A stretch of 6,874 nucleotides of DNA from an uncultured Sphingobium sp. (GTDB lineage Bacteria; Pseudomonadota; Alphaproteobacteria; Sphingomonadales; Sphingomonadaceae), in assembly GCA_913773715.1 (NCBI GenBank), contig CAJYHD010000129.1, positions 1 to 6,874 on the forward strand, given 5' to 3'. The position numbers and the translations under genes were made by a program. Position 1 is the first letter of the stretch. Each line of letters starts with the position of its first letter. Under the pieces are notes generated by a model. The model did no database searches and was not told the origin of the DNA. It was given only the letters and a program-made list of their open reading frames with translations. Below are positions 1 through 5,867 of the stretch, piece after piece.

Positions 1-10
1 CAAAACAAGC

Positions 11-38
11 TTGACCCACCCAATTCACCCGCTAGAGA
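11..38 (+). promoter_or_regulatory. Probable promoter of the tRNA-Gln gene
   Basis: A TTGACC hexamer at 11-16 matches five of six bases of the sigma-70 -35 consensus. About 16 bp downstream is a weak -10 candidate, TAGAGA at 33-38. Transcription would start around 45, a few bases before the mature tRNA 5' end, which is normal for a single tRNA gene. The -35 is convincing; the -10 is poor. This is host DNA to the left of the inserted element. Confidence 0.45.
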
Positions 39-49
39 GGCCGCCTCGT

Positions 50-123
50 TGCCCGATCCTCTAACGGTAAGAGAGCGGACTCTGACTCCGTCAATCAAGG
101 TTCGAATCCTTGTCGGGCATCCA
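50..123 (+). tRNA. tRNA-Gln (anticodon CUG), CCA encoded
   Basis: The sequence folds as a full cloverleaf. The acceptor stem pairs TGCCCGA (50-56) with TCGGGCA (113-119), followed by discriminator T120 and an encoded CCA at 121-123. The D arm contains AACGGTA. The anticodon stem pairs GCGGA (75-79) with TCCGT (87-91) around loop CTCTGAC, giving anticodon CTG at 82-84, which reads glutamine codon CAG. The T arm pairs CAAGG (96-100) with CCTTG (108-112) around TTCGAAT. The gene is intact although the integrase stop codon is only six bases beyond the CCA, so the inserted element evidently carries or restores the tRNA 3' end. No terminator is visible before the convergent integrase gene. Confidence 0.96.
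96..123. other. Probable attachment-site junction (tRNA 3' end)
   Basis: Tyrosine recombinases that target tRNA genes commonly use the T arm and 3' end as the core identical between attB and attP. Here the T arm and acceptor 3' strand lie directly beside the integrase gene, so the crossover most likely falls within this stretch. The exact core cannot be defined, because the repeated copy that would mark the other end of the element is not present elsewhere in the window. The assignment is inferred from position only. Confidence 0.5.
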
Positions 124-129
124 CTTCTT

Positions 130-1209
130 TCATGATTGTAGCGCCTTTTCAGCGGCTTGCGCCCGCGCTCTGGCTAGGTTTTCGGAACGTCTAGCCAAAA
201 CCTTTTCCATCGCTGCGTCCGCGTGGGCCGCGCGCATCGAGTCTCCCGCGTAACGAAGGTACTCTCGTTCCGTCTTGTGACCGGTGATCGCCATGCCCTC
301 CACATTGGAGCAGCCGGCCTCACGGCACCGTCTTGCGGCGGACTTACGAAGGCCATGCGGAGAACAGTGGGGAATGCCAGCGGTGATGCAGGCTTTCTTC
401 AGCATGTTATAGAAGCCCTTGGCCGTGAATGGCTCGCCACCCTTGGTTTCGAGTAGCGTCACCTGGCCTAGCGGGCCGGCTTCTAGTGCCTCTTGCAAAG
501 GCGCGACTATCGGCACGTCAACCATGGCGCTTGTCTTGCTTTGCGCGAGTTGGATGCGACCGCCGGCGATCGTCGCGTGTGTCATCAAGCGCACATCGCC
601 GCTTCGTTGCGCTCCATACAGCAGCAGCGAGTACGCGAGCCTTGGCTTCGATCCCAATGCGTACTTCTTCTCAAACGTCGCTAGTTCGTCTTCACTCCAG
701 CGGTGATAGCCCTGGCCTTCCGCCTTCGGCGGCTTCGTGTCACTTACAGGGTTGAAGCTGTAGGGTACGAGACGGGCGCGGCGAGCAACGATAAATAGCT
801 GGGTTAAGAGCTTGCGCAGGCGGGCGGCTGCATGCGGTTTGTCGCGCATGCTTGTCATCAACCGGGCGATCCGATCGGCATCGAAACGACGCAGAGGTAC
901 TTCGCCGAACTGCTTGCGAAAGCGCTCGAGTACTCCCCGGTACACTGTCTGTGTGGAAGGGCGCAGATCAAGCCAAGCGTTGTCGGAGTAATACCGTACG
1001 ATCGCGTCGGAGACACTACCTGGCTGGACCCGGCCTCTGCCGATCGTAATCGGCTCGCGATCTAAGCAAGCGGCATACTCCCGCTCGAACGCTTTCGTGC
1101 CGTGAGCTGATTTGAAATAGTAGGTATCGTAACCTGTTCGGCGGAAGCGCCAATAGGTCTTGCCTTTGATCGTTGTCGTCGACACCCACTTGAAGGAGCG
1201 CTGCTTCAT
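130..1209 (-). CDS. int: Tyrosine-recombinase integrase
   Basis: This 359-residue protein should catalyse site-specific recombination between the element and the tRNA-Gln attachment site. An N-terminal arm-binding and core-binding part (about residues 1-160) precedes the catalytic domain (about 170-330). The visible active-site residues are Arg202 in GAQRSGDV, a probable beta-hairpin Lys225 in QSKTS, His285 and Arg288 in HGLRKS, His311 in TGHKT, and the nucleophile Tyr320, nine residues after His311 as usual. All conserved positions are present, so the enzyme looks functional. Its ATG shares four bases (ATGA) with the stop of the upstream 74-residue gene. No good ribosome binding site is visible, so translation probably depends on coupling. 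The 3' end points at the tRNA and stops six bases from it. The Arg/Ala-rich tail after residue 335 is not part of the catalytic core. Confidence 0.95.
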   Translation of the reverse strand: MKQRSFKWVSTTTIKGKTYWRFRRTGYDTYYFKSAHGTKAFEREYAACLDREPITIGRGRVQPGSVSDAIVRYYSDNAWLDLRPSTQTVYRGVLERFRKQFGEVPLRRFDADRIARLMTSMRDKPHAAARLRKLLTQLFIVARRARLVPYSFNPVSDTKPPKAEGQGYHRWSEDELATFEKKYALGSKPRLAYSLLLYGAQRSGDVRLMTHATIAGGRIQLAQSKTSAMVDVPIVAPLQEALEAGPLGQVTLLETKGGEPFTAKGFYNMLKKACITAGIPHCSPHGLRKSAARRCREAGCSNVEGMAITGHKTEREYLRYAGDSMRAAHADAAMEKVLARRSENLARARAQAAEKALQS

Positions 1210-1430
1210 GAGTGGCCGAACTCATCTATGCGACGGTCAAGGTCATCGTCATCGTCAGGCAATGTTGACACATTGGCTGGCGAGAGTGTGAAGCTGAAAG
1301 CGCCAAGAGGGTCGACACGGCCCTGGAAAGTAACACCTTCGTCCCGCACGACGCGAGCCATGCGGCGCAGCTCGTCTAGGCGAATGAGGGCGCGCCGACT
1401 CACGTTTTTGCGCGCATGGCGCTTAGCCAT
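1206..1430 (-). CDS. 74-residue protein of unknown function, coupled to the integrase
   Basis: I do not recognise a named family. The N-terminus is strongly basic (MAKRHARKNVSRR) and helical. A short beta-like section with a VDPLGAFSFTL motif follows, then an acidic run of five Asp and a C-terminal LDRRIDEFGHS. Its stop overlaps the integrase start by four bases. Small basic proteins directly ahead of alphaproteobacterial integrases are common and could be recombination directionality factors, but nothing here proves that. The frame is open further upstream to 1511, but I chose the ATG at 1430 because it limits the overlap with the upstream gene to 31 bases rather than 112 and starts at a compact basic helix. 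The ribosome binding site is weak with either start. Confidence 0.6.
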   Translation of the reverse strand: MAKRHARKNVSRRALIRLDELRRMARVVRDEGVTFQGRVDPLGAFSFTLSPANVSTLPDDDDDLDRRIDEFGHS

Positions 1431-2113
1431 GTCCGATGCCAGCTTACAACTCGATACGCGCACGTAATGCGGCTGAGCGGGGTGCTCAGCCTTTGAGCCG
1501 GATTTGTGCATTCGAACACCATCTCGCCACGGGCAGTGTCGATCCCGTGGAAGCGCTTGACTAACCCGCCGAGCGGTGGCCAGTCGTGGCGGCCCCTGTT
1601 ATACGACTTCAGATCATCGGTGCTGAGAACAATAATGTCGCCCGCCTTGATTTCTGAAAGCCGGTCCACGACAAGCCACTGCTTCCCTGCTGGGATCGTT
1701 GGCGCCATGCAATCCCCATAGCTGCGGACAACCGAGACGCGTTGCCAGGGTAAGAAATACAGATCCCGCCACCACGGCGGCTGTATCGCGGCTGCTTTAA
1801 GGCAATCAGGGTCGGCGAACTCTCTAACTGATAAGGGTGATCGCCGAAGGGACAGGCCGTCGAAACCAAACGTCGGGGCGCGCCTCATCTCTGCTCGCGT
1901 ATGTGGAACTACCGAAGCTCTTGGCGCTGGCAGAACCGCGTTAACAATAGCTCCGCCGATCGTCGTAACAACTGCAGCCGCAACCGCCGTGATAGCTGCG
2001 GCTGCCGCAGCTGATAAGCCTGCATGCACGAGAGCGGCAGATAGCTGTGGCGCATACGCGGCAACGGCAACTGCTACTGCGAGGATAGCGACGGTGCGAA
2101 CAACCTTGCCCAT
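1400..2113 (-). CDS. Hydrophobic N-terminus fused to an S24/S26-like peptidase domain (Ser to Cys)
   Basis: The 237-residue protein has two parts. Residues 1-62 are a hydrophobic, Ala/Val-rich stretch that could form one or two membrane helices and, from memory, resembles the first segment of phage tail-tip proteins. Residues about 125-235 look like the LexA/signal-peptidase fold: VVRSYGDCMAPTIPAGK (128-144) matches the usual GDSMxPTI nucleophile motif, AGDIIVLS (157-164) matches the GDIV strand, and Lys186 in GGLVKRF is the expected general base. The nucleophile position holds Cys135 (codon TGC) instead of Ser. The domain may be a Cys/Lys protease, an inactive binding domain, or have altered activity. 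The gene sits between the portal block and the integrase, with a TGATG junction upstream and an AGAGG ribosome binding site about 8 bases from the ATG. A phage repressor is less likely, as no helix-turn-helix is visible. Confidence 0.8.
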   Translation of the reverse strand: MGKVVRTVAILAVAVAVAAYAPQLSAALVHAGLSAAAAAAITAVAAAVVTTIGGAIVNAVLPAPRASVVPHTRAEMRRAPTFGFDGLSLRRSPLSVREFADPDCLKAAAIQPPWWRDLYFLPWQRVSVVRSYGDCMAPTIPAGKQWLVVDRLSEIKAGDIIVLSTDDLKSYNRGRHDWPPLGGLVKRFHGIDTARGEMVFECTNPAQRLSTPLSRITCAYRVVSWHRTWLSAMRAKT

Positions 2114-2313
2114 CAGAGCAGCCTCTGCCGCCGCATCTCAGCATTCAGGCGTTCGATCTCCTCCGGTGTGTATTGCGCCAAATGGGCGATATGCTGCTCC
2201 CTGGTGGTGGCGATCGCAACCATTACGGTGTGCTGGATTACGAGCGATGCATCCACATCAGATCGGTCATGATTTAGGTGGAGGATGCCCCGAGTGTGGA
2301 TAGGCTCAGCCAT
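2113..2313 (-). CDS. 66-residue protein of unknown function following the portal
   Basis: Begins MAEPIHTRG with a purine-rich ribosome binding site (AAGGGGGC) shortly upstream. The start lies inside the portal gene, overlapping its last eight bases, and the stop overlaps the next ATG as TGATG. The C-terminal third (YTPEEIERLNAEMRRQRLL) is a charged amphipathic helix; the middle contains a Val/Ile-rich strand-like segment. No signal peptide or membrane segment is evident. In head modules a gene here is often a head-tail connector or closure protein, but at 66 residues this is short for one and I see no diagnostic motif. The frame stays open upstream of 2313 inside the portal gene, but that extension is a shadow. 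Confidence 0.65.
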   Translation of the reverse strand: MAEPIHTRGILHLNHDRSDVDASLVIQHTVMVAIATTREQHIAHLAQYTPEEIERLNAEMRRQRLL

Positions 2314-3478
2314 TACCAGCCCCCTTCGATACTGCCGAATTAGGGGTGTTGCGGGGGTTCCAGCCCTCAAGCTGGCGCACCTCGTCAGGATCGAGAACCT
2401 TCGTCTCCAAGGCGATCTTGTGCGCGTTCCATCGAGTTTGCGGGTCGCCGCGCAGGAAGCCGGAAAGGTCCAGCTCCAGCTCGTAGCCGCCGCTTGAGGG
2501 GAACACGTTGCGCGCGAATTCGGCCTCGATTTTCCGCGCCCATGGTGCGAGCGTGAACATAGCGAACCAGCGACCGGCCGTCTCGCTGTTGGTAAAGGTG
2601 TTGTGAGAATAGTCCTGCACCAGCGGGGGCGGCACCTGGAAAAGCCGACAGATTTCCTCGACGCCGAACTTGCGCGACTCCAGCAGCTCGGCGTCCTCGG
2701 GCGATATCTGAGCTTGCACCCAATCCATGCCGATATCGAGCACGCCCACTCGGCCGGCGTTGGCGGCACCGGAGTAGCGCTCATTCATCTGCGAGCGCAG
2801 CATCTCGACCTGTTCGGGCGTCAGCTTATTCGCCGACTTGATGAAGCCGCTGGGCTGGGCGCTGTTCTCGACGAACTTGCGGGCAAAGGTGTTTACTGCC
2901 TGCACCGTGCTCATGGTGTCGGCCGCGCGAGCGAGCCGCGAGATGCCGATCCCATTACCGTCAGTGCGGTCACGAAGATGGAGCACTTCGCCTTGAAGTA
3001 GCCGGCGCGATCGGCCGCGCCCGTCACCAATGTCATAGGCAAGCCGCCCGCTGGCGAGCTGAACGACTGTGACCATGCTCCAGGGCGTGAACTGAAAGCC
3101 AACCAAGCCGCCGTTGGCGTTGCGCACGATCTCCGCCAAGCCGTTACCGGTGAGCAAGGCCGAGGCGACCAGGTGTTCGAGGAAGTCGGGCCAGGTCATG
3201 GCATCGCCCACGCCTTGGCGGGTGATGCGATACAAGGGATGGCCCATGGCCTCGATGCGGCTTTCGCCCTCCCGGCGATAGACCAGGGCGGGGATGCTTG
3301 CGAGGCTCGTGGCGATCACGGTCGAGCAGGCCAGCACGGCTGAAAGGTTCTCGGCCGCGCGGGCCGACAAGCCTCCGTAGTAGCCGCCGCCTGGCGCAAT
3401 AGCGCCCCATGACGGATCGGCGCGATCGTCGCGACGTTCGAAGCCAGCCCAGTTGGCCATACGGTCCAGCAGCTTCAT
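2306..3478 (-). CDS. HK97-type phage portal protein
   Basis: The portal forms the dodecameric ring at one capsid vertex through which DNA enters and to which connectors bind. The 390-residue protein is near the family length (HK97 gp3 is 424). Recognisable features are the N-terminal AVLACSTVIATSLASIP helix (48-63), the LLTGNGLAEIVRN segment (108-120), the long middle domain with LTPEQVEMLRSQ (219-230), and the hallmark FGVEEICRLFQVPPPLV (271-287) followed by a Thr/Asn/Ser/Glu stretch and the C-terminal crown region. Its ATG overlaps the protease stop by four bases (ATGA), with a GGAG ribosome binding site about 8 bases upstream. It lies after capsid and protease in the transcript, opposite to the usual HK97-type order. 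No truncation or frameshift is seen. Confidence 0.95.
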   Translation of the reverse strand: MKLLDRMANWAGFERRDDRADPSWGAIAPGGGYYGGLSARAAENLSAVLACSTVIATSLASIPALVYRREGESRIEAMGHPLYRITRQGVGDAMTWPDFLEHLVASALLTGNGLAEIVRNANGGLVGFQFTPWSMVTVVQLASGRLAYDIGDGRGRSRRLLQGEVLHLRDRTDGNGIGISRLARAADTMSTVQAVNTFARKFVENSAQPSGFIKSANKLTPEQVEMLRSQMNERYSGAANAGRVGVLDIGMDWVQAQISPEDAELLESRKFGVEEICRLFQVPPPLVQDYSHNTFTNSETAGRWFAMFTLAPWARKIEAEFARNVFPSSGGYELELDLSGFLRGDPQTRWNAHKIALETKVLDPDEVRQLEGWNPRNTPNSAVSKGAGNG

Positions 3479-4017
3479 GTCCGCAGCTCCGATAGGGTGA
3501 TCTCGCGGAGCAGCTCAGCGCGCGGCGATCTGCCTGGCTGCCGGCTACGCAATGCGAGCGAAGTGTCGGGGTAGGCAGGGAAGGCCGAGACCACGCTGAT
3601 CTCTTTCACGTCTAGCGTCAGAAGCGTGCGCCGTTCACCCGCCCACTTGTCGCCGCCCTTCGGCACGCGGAAGCCGAAGCTCATCCCGCCCAAGTCGTTC
3701 CGCTGCGCAAGCTCCAGTACATCACGGCCGGCCTGTGTGTCGGGAAGATCAAGCGAGAAGGCGAGGCCCTTGGCATCCTCGGACAGGCGCAAGGTACCCG
3801 ACCGCGTGCGGCCGAGCACCTTGCCCGGATCATGATCCAGCAAGGCGAGTACGTCGCCCGCGATCGCGCTACGGAAAGCACCAGGCGCGATCGTCTCGAT
3901 AATCGAGCCAATGCGCGCCTCAGAGCCGAACGTAGCAGCGTAGCCCTCAAGGCGACGGCCATCGGCCCTCACCTCAATGAAACTACGCCGCTCTAGCGTG
4001 ATCGGGGTGGCGCTCAT
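3475..4017 (-). CDS. HK97-type prohead protease (peptidase family S78)
   Basis: This protease is packed into the procapsid, removes the scaffold-like N-terminal domain of the major capsid protein and then degrades itself. The 180-residue protein shows the family pattern: EGYAATFGS (24-32), IAPGAFRSAI (43-52), the catalytic His62 in LLDHDPGKVLGR, the catalytic Ser113 in LGGMSFGFRV, and the terminal LDVKEISVVSAFPAYPDT (135-152). I chose the ATG at 4017: the protein then begins MSATPITLERRSF, a typical start for the family, has GGGGA about 7 bases upstream, and forms a TGATG junction with the capsid stop. The open frame upstream to 4167 lies within the capsid gene and has unlikely composition. 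Somewhat short against HK97 gp4 (225 residues), but the catalytic core is complete. Confidence 0.93.
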   Translation of the reverse strand: MSATPITLERRSFIEVRADGRRLEGYAATFGSEARIGSIIETIAPGAFRSAIAGDVLALLDHDPGKVLGRTRSGTLRLSEDAKGLAFSLDLPDTQAGRDVLELAQRNDLGGMSFGFRVPKGGDKWAGERRTLLTLDVKEISVVSAFPAYPDTSLALRSRQPGRSPRAELLREITLSELRT

Positions 4018-5237
4018 CAAATATTCCCCGGCACGCCGCTGGCGGTCACGAAGGAAGCAGGGCGGCGTACTCCGAAGTCCACCGTTGCCATAGCGCGAAC
4101 GAGGATATTGCCCTTGCTGTAAGCCGACTCGGCGTAAGGGTTTACCAGGATGTCGAGCTGGCTCCACACCCCCACAAGGAAGTCGCGCCAGTCGCCGTAC
4201 ACGAGAGCATGCTCGTTGTCCCCCGCGCCAAGGTCAGCCGGTGCCTGATTGGTGAAGTAGGCGCGCTCGCCGTGGAACGTCTCGCTTAGCGGTATCGCCC
4301 GGCCGTTGGCATCGCGCAGCTTGATCGCTGCCGCCTTGACCCCATTGGTCGAGAGGAACGCGCGCTGCGCCTCTACGTTAGCGAGATCGGCGACATTGAT
4401 CATGTCTGCAGTCGTGATGAACAGGTCATCCGTGTACGGCACGTCATCCACGTCAGGGTCGTTAAGCAGCCCGCGCGGGACAGCGCCGATTCCGCTCCCG
4501 TTGATTGCCGCCCGGTCGATCTCCAGCGCGATGTTGCGCGAGAGCATCTGGCGAATGATGCCTTCCACTGCTGGCGAAGACTGCATGATGAGCTGGCGCG
4601 ATAGTTCGGTTATCGCGCCGACATGATGCGGGGAAAGGGTCACGCTATCGAACGTGGCCTGCCCGGTCGGAAGTGCAGTGTTTTCGGCGACCCAGCCCAC
4701 TGCTGGCGAAGCGGTTTCGCGCGGGATATCCACATTGCCGGTGAGACCGGTCAGGATCGTCGCGCCCATGGCCTGCAGAGCGGTGCCCGCCGTCAGCGCC
4801 GACGTGAAGAGGTCCGGCCGGTAGTCGGTCGGCACGATCGCGGCGCTGTTCGTGGTGAGCTGGGCGCGGCGCTCGATGCCGAAGCATTCCAGCGGAGCGA
4901 AGAAGCCCTTCGCCACGCGACCGGCGCGCTTCTGCAGCTCGGCCTGCAGCTCGATCTCGCGACCCGCGTCGATCGCCGGATCGATCTGGTGCGCAATCAT
5001 CCGCGCCAGCGAGAAGCTGCGCAGCTCTTCTTCGAGATGCTGGTCGCCCTGTCCGGAGATCAACGTGCCAGCCTCGCGACGTTCGGAATCCTCCAGCATT
5101 TCGGCGCGTGCGATCTTCGGCTTGAGTGCGTCGTACTCGGAGCGCAGCTCCATCACGCGATCGTCGGTGATATCGTCTTTCTCCAGCTCGGCCGTGATCG
5201 CATTGCGTCGCTCGAGAAGGTCTTTCAGCTTCGGCAT
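4017..5237 (-). CDS. HK97-fold major capsid protein
   Basis: This is the main shell protein, 406 residues (HK97 gp5 has 385). Residues 1-57 are a charged heptad-like coiled coil (MPKLKDLLERRN...). Together with about 58-110 they form the delta domain that guides assembly and is removed by the protease. The mature shell domain probably begins around 105-125. Family signatures include VPTDYRPDLFTSALTAGTAL (135-154), IPRETASPAVGWVAENTAL (171-189), VGAITELSRQLIMQSSP (206-222), LEIDRAAINGSG (238-249), and the C-terminal VYGDWRDFLVG (346-356) and VRRPASFV (390-397). The start has AAAGGAC about 7 bases upstream. It is the first gene of the coupled structural block and is preceded by a GC-rich hairpin. 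A cleavage-ready delta domain beside an intact protease argues that real procapsids can form. Confidence 0.96.
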   Translation of the reverse strand: MPKLKDLLERRNAITAELEKDDITDDRVMELRSEYDALKPKIARAEMLEDSERREAGTLISGQGDQHLEEELRSFSLARMIAHQIDPAIDAGREIELQAELQKRAGRVAKGFFAPLECFGIERRAQLTTNSAAIVPTDYRPDLFTSALTAGTALQAMGATILTGLTGNVDIPRETASPAVGWVAENTALPTGQATFDSVTLSPHHVGAITELSRQLIMQSSPAVEGIIRQMLSRNIALEIDRAAINGSGIGAVPRGLLNDPDVDDVPYTDDLFITTADMINVADLANVEAQRAFLSTNGVKAAAIKLRDANGRAIPLSETFHGERAYFTNQAPADLGAGDNEHALVYGDWRDFLVGVWSQLDILVNPYAESAYSKGNILVRAMATVDFGVRRPASFVTASGVPGNI

Positions 5238-5261
5238 GATGCCGTCCTTTCATGTAGGCCG

Positions 5262-5282
5262 AAGGCCGAAGCCTCCGGCCTT
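5262..5282 (-). promoter_or_regulatory. GC-rich hairpin in the capsid leader
   Basis: On the minus strand, AAGGCCG can pair with CGGCCTT across a 7-base loop. Alternatively AGGC-TTCG-GCCT (plus 5263-5274) forms a shorter stem closed by a C(UUCG)G tetraloop, known to be exceptionally stable in RNA. The two folds exclude each other. The structure sits in the 97-bp gap between regulator and capsid, about 14 bases from the capsid ribosome binding site. No T-tract follows, so it is not a standard terminator. It may stabilise or gate capsid mRNA, or be incidental in GC-rich DNA. Confidence 0.35.
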
Positions 5283-5334
5283 GTGAGTGCCGACTGTCTC
5301 GCGACGTTGGCGGCAAGAATGGTGTGGGAGAGGA

Positions 5335-5808
5335 TCACGCGTCCGAGTCGTCGGGGCCAATGATCGAACGCTCTTCCTCGATCCCGTAGTCGATCAGCTT
5401 ACGAAGGTGCGCGACGTGGAAGTTCGTGACTTTCTCAATCACAGACCCGCTGAAGGTTTTCTGTCCCCATTCGTCGGGTGATGGTGCCTCAGATGCGGGG
5501 CAGGCAAAGCTGGAGCCAACGAAGATGTGAACGAGTGCGATGACGGGCGCCTCGGGCGCGCAGCGCGAAGCAGTTGCCACCTGGCATGCAATCGACCCTG
5601 CTGACCTTGGTGCCAAGCCATCGTCCATCAGACGCTTGAATAACACCAGCGCAAGCATCGCGTCCGGATCGAAATGCCGTGCGCGACCGGGTACGGTCTT
5701 AGGCGCGCACTCGAAATCGCCATTGGCGACATACTCGTTGAACCGCTGGCGATCGAGACCGGCTACGCGGCATGCGGCAACAGTAGTTAGCTTAGGAACA
5801 ATGCTCAT
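5335..5808 (-). CDS. MerR-like helix-turn-helix regulator
   Basis: The 157-residue protein has an N-terminal winged-helix domain of MerR type: recognition helices in TTVAACRVAGLDRQRFNEYV (8-27), the wing with GRARHFDPDAML (41-52), and a following helix pair in LFKRLMDDGLAPRSAGSIACQV (56-77) matching the usual MerR pattern. The C-terminal half, with AHLRKLIDYGI (133-143), is not a recognised sensor domain and lacks the long dimerisation coiled coil and metal-binding cysteines of classical MerR proteins. It probably controls the capsid operon that follows 97 bases downstream, its own promoter, or both. I start it at the ATG at 5808, preceded by a strong ribosome binding site, rather than at a TTG at 5829. 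AlpA-like activators in satellites occupy a similar role, but this is not clearly AlpA. Confidence 0.75.
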   Translation of the reverse strand: MSIVPKLTTVAACRVAGLDRQRFNEYVANGDFECAPKTVPGRARHFDPDAMLALVLFKRLMDDGLAPRSAGSIACQVATASRCAPEAPVIALVHIFVGSSFACPASEAPSPDEWGQKTFSGSVIEKVTNFHVAHLRKLIDYGIEEERSIIGPDDSDA

Positions 5809-5811
5809 GAT

Positions 5812-5820
5812 CTCACCTCT
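5812..5820 (-). promoter_or_regulatory. Ribosome binding site that decides the regulator start
   Basis: On the minus strand the sequence reads AGAGGTGAG, ending three bases before the ATG at 5808 and with its GAGGTG core five bases from it. This is one of the best Shine-Dalgarno matches in the window. It lies inside the reading frame if translation began at the TTG at 5829, so it supports the shorter, 157-residue protein. Confidence 0.75.
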
Positions 5821-5828
5821 TGCTTTCA

Positions 5829-5861
5829 ACCATAGGTAAGCAGGGCTATGGATTTCGTCAA
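5829..5861 (-). promoter_or_regulatory. Candidate MerR-type promoter with internal inverted repeat
   Basis: Read on the minus strand, TTGACG (plus 5856-5861) is a five-of-six -35. CTATGG or TATGGT (plus 5829-5835) is a plausible -10 at a 20-21 bp spacing, longer than the normal 17. The inverted repeat CCATAG-N10-CTATGG (plus 5830-5851) lies between and overlaps the -10. MerR-family activators bind just such dyads in over-long spacers and untwist them. A start around 5823 would leave a leader containing the AGAGGTGAG ribosome binding site. A weak alternative -10, TACCTA at 17-bp spacing, exists. Confidence 0.5.
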
Positions 5862-5867
5862 TAGGTT

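Noticed and set aside
1400..2113. A CI- or LexA-type repressor controlling the element
   Set aside because: The N-terminal part is a hydrophobic Ala/Val-rich stretch rather than a helix-turn-helix, and the gene lies within the structural block rather than in a divergent switch region.
2314..2784. Upstream extension of the 66-residue gene into the portal gene
   Set aside because: The extension reads as low-quality Ser/Arg-rich sequence in another frame of the portal gene; the ATG at 2313 has a good ribosome binding site and natural coupling.
4018..4167. Fifty-residue N-terminal extension of the prohead protease
   Set aside because: It overlaps the capsid C-terminus in another frame, has no family similarity, and the ATG at 4017 gives the usual protease start with a TGATG junction.
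4623..5363. A 246-codon plus-strand open frame antisense to the capsid gene
   Set aside because: It is fully opposite a clear HK97-type capsid gene, its translation is rich in Arg/His with no recognisable domain, and long antisense frames are common in GC-rich coding DNA.
5809..5829. TTG start for the MerR-like regulator, adding seven residues
   Set aside because: The strong AGAGGTGAG ribosome binding site lies inside this extension and is correctly placed for the ATG at 5808.
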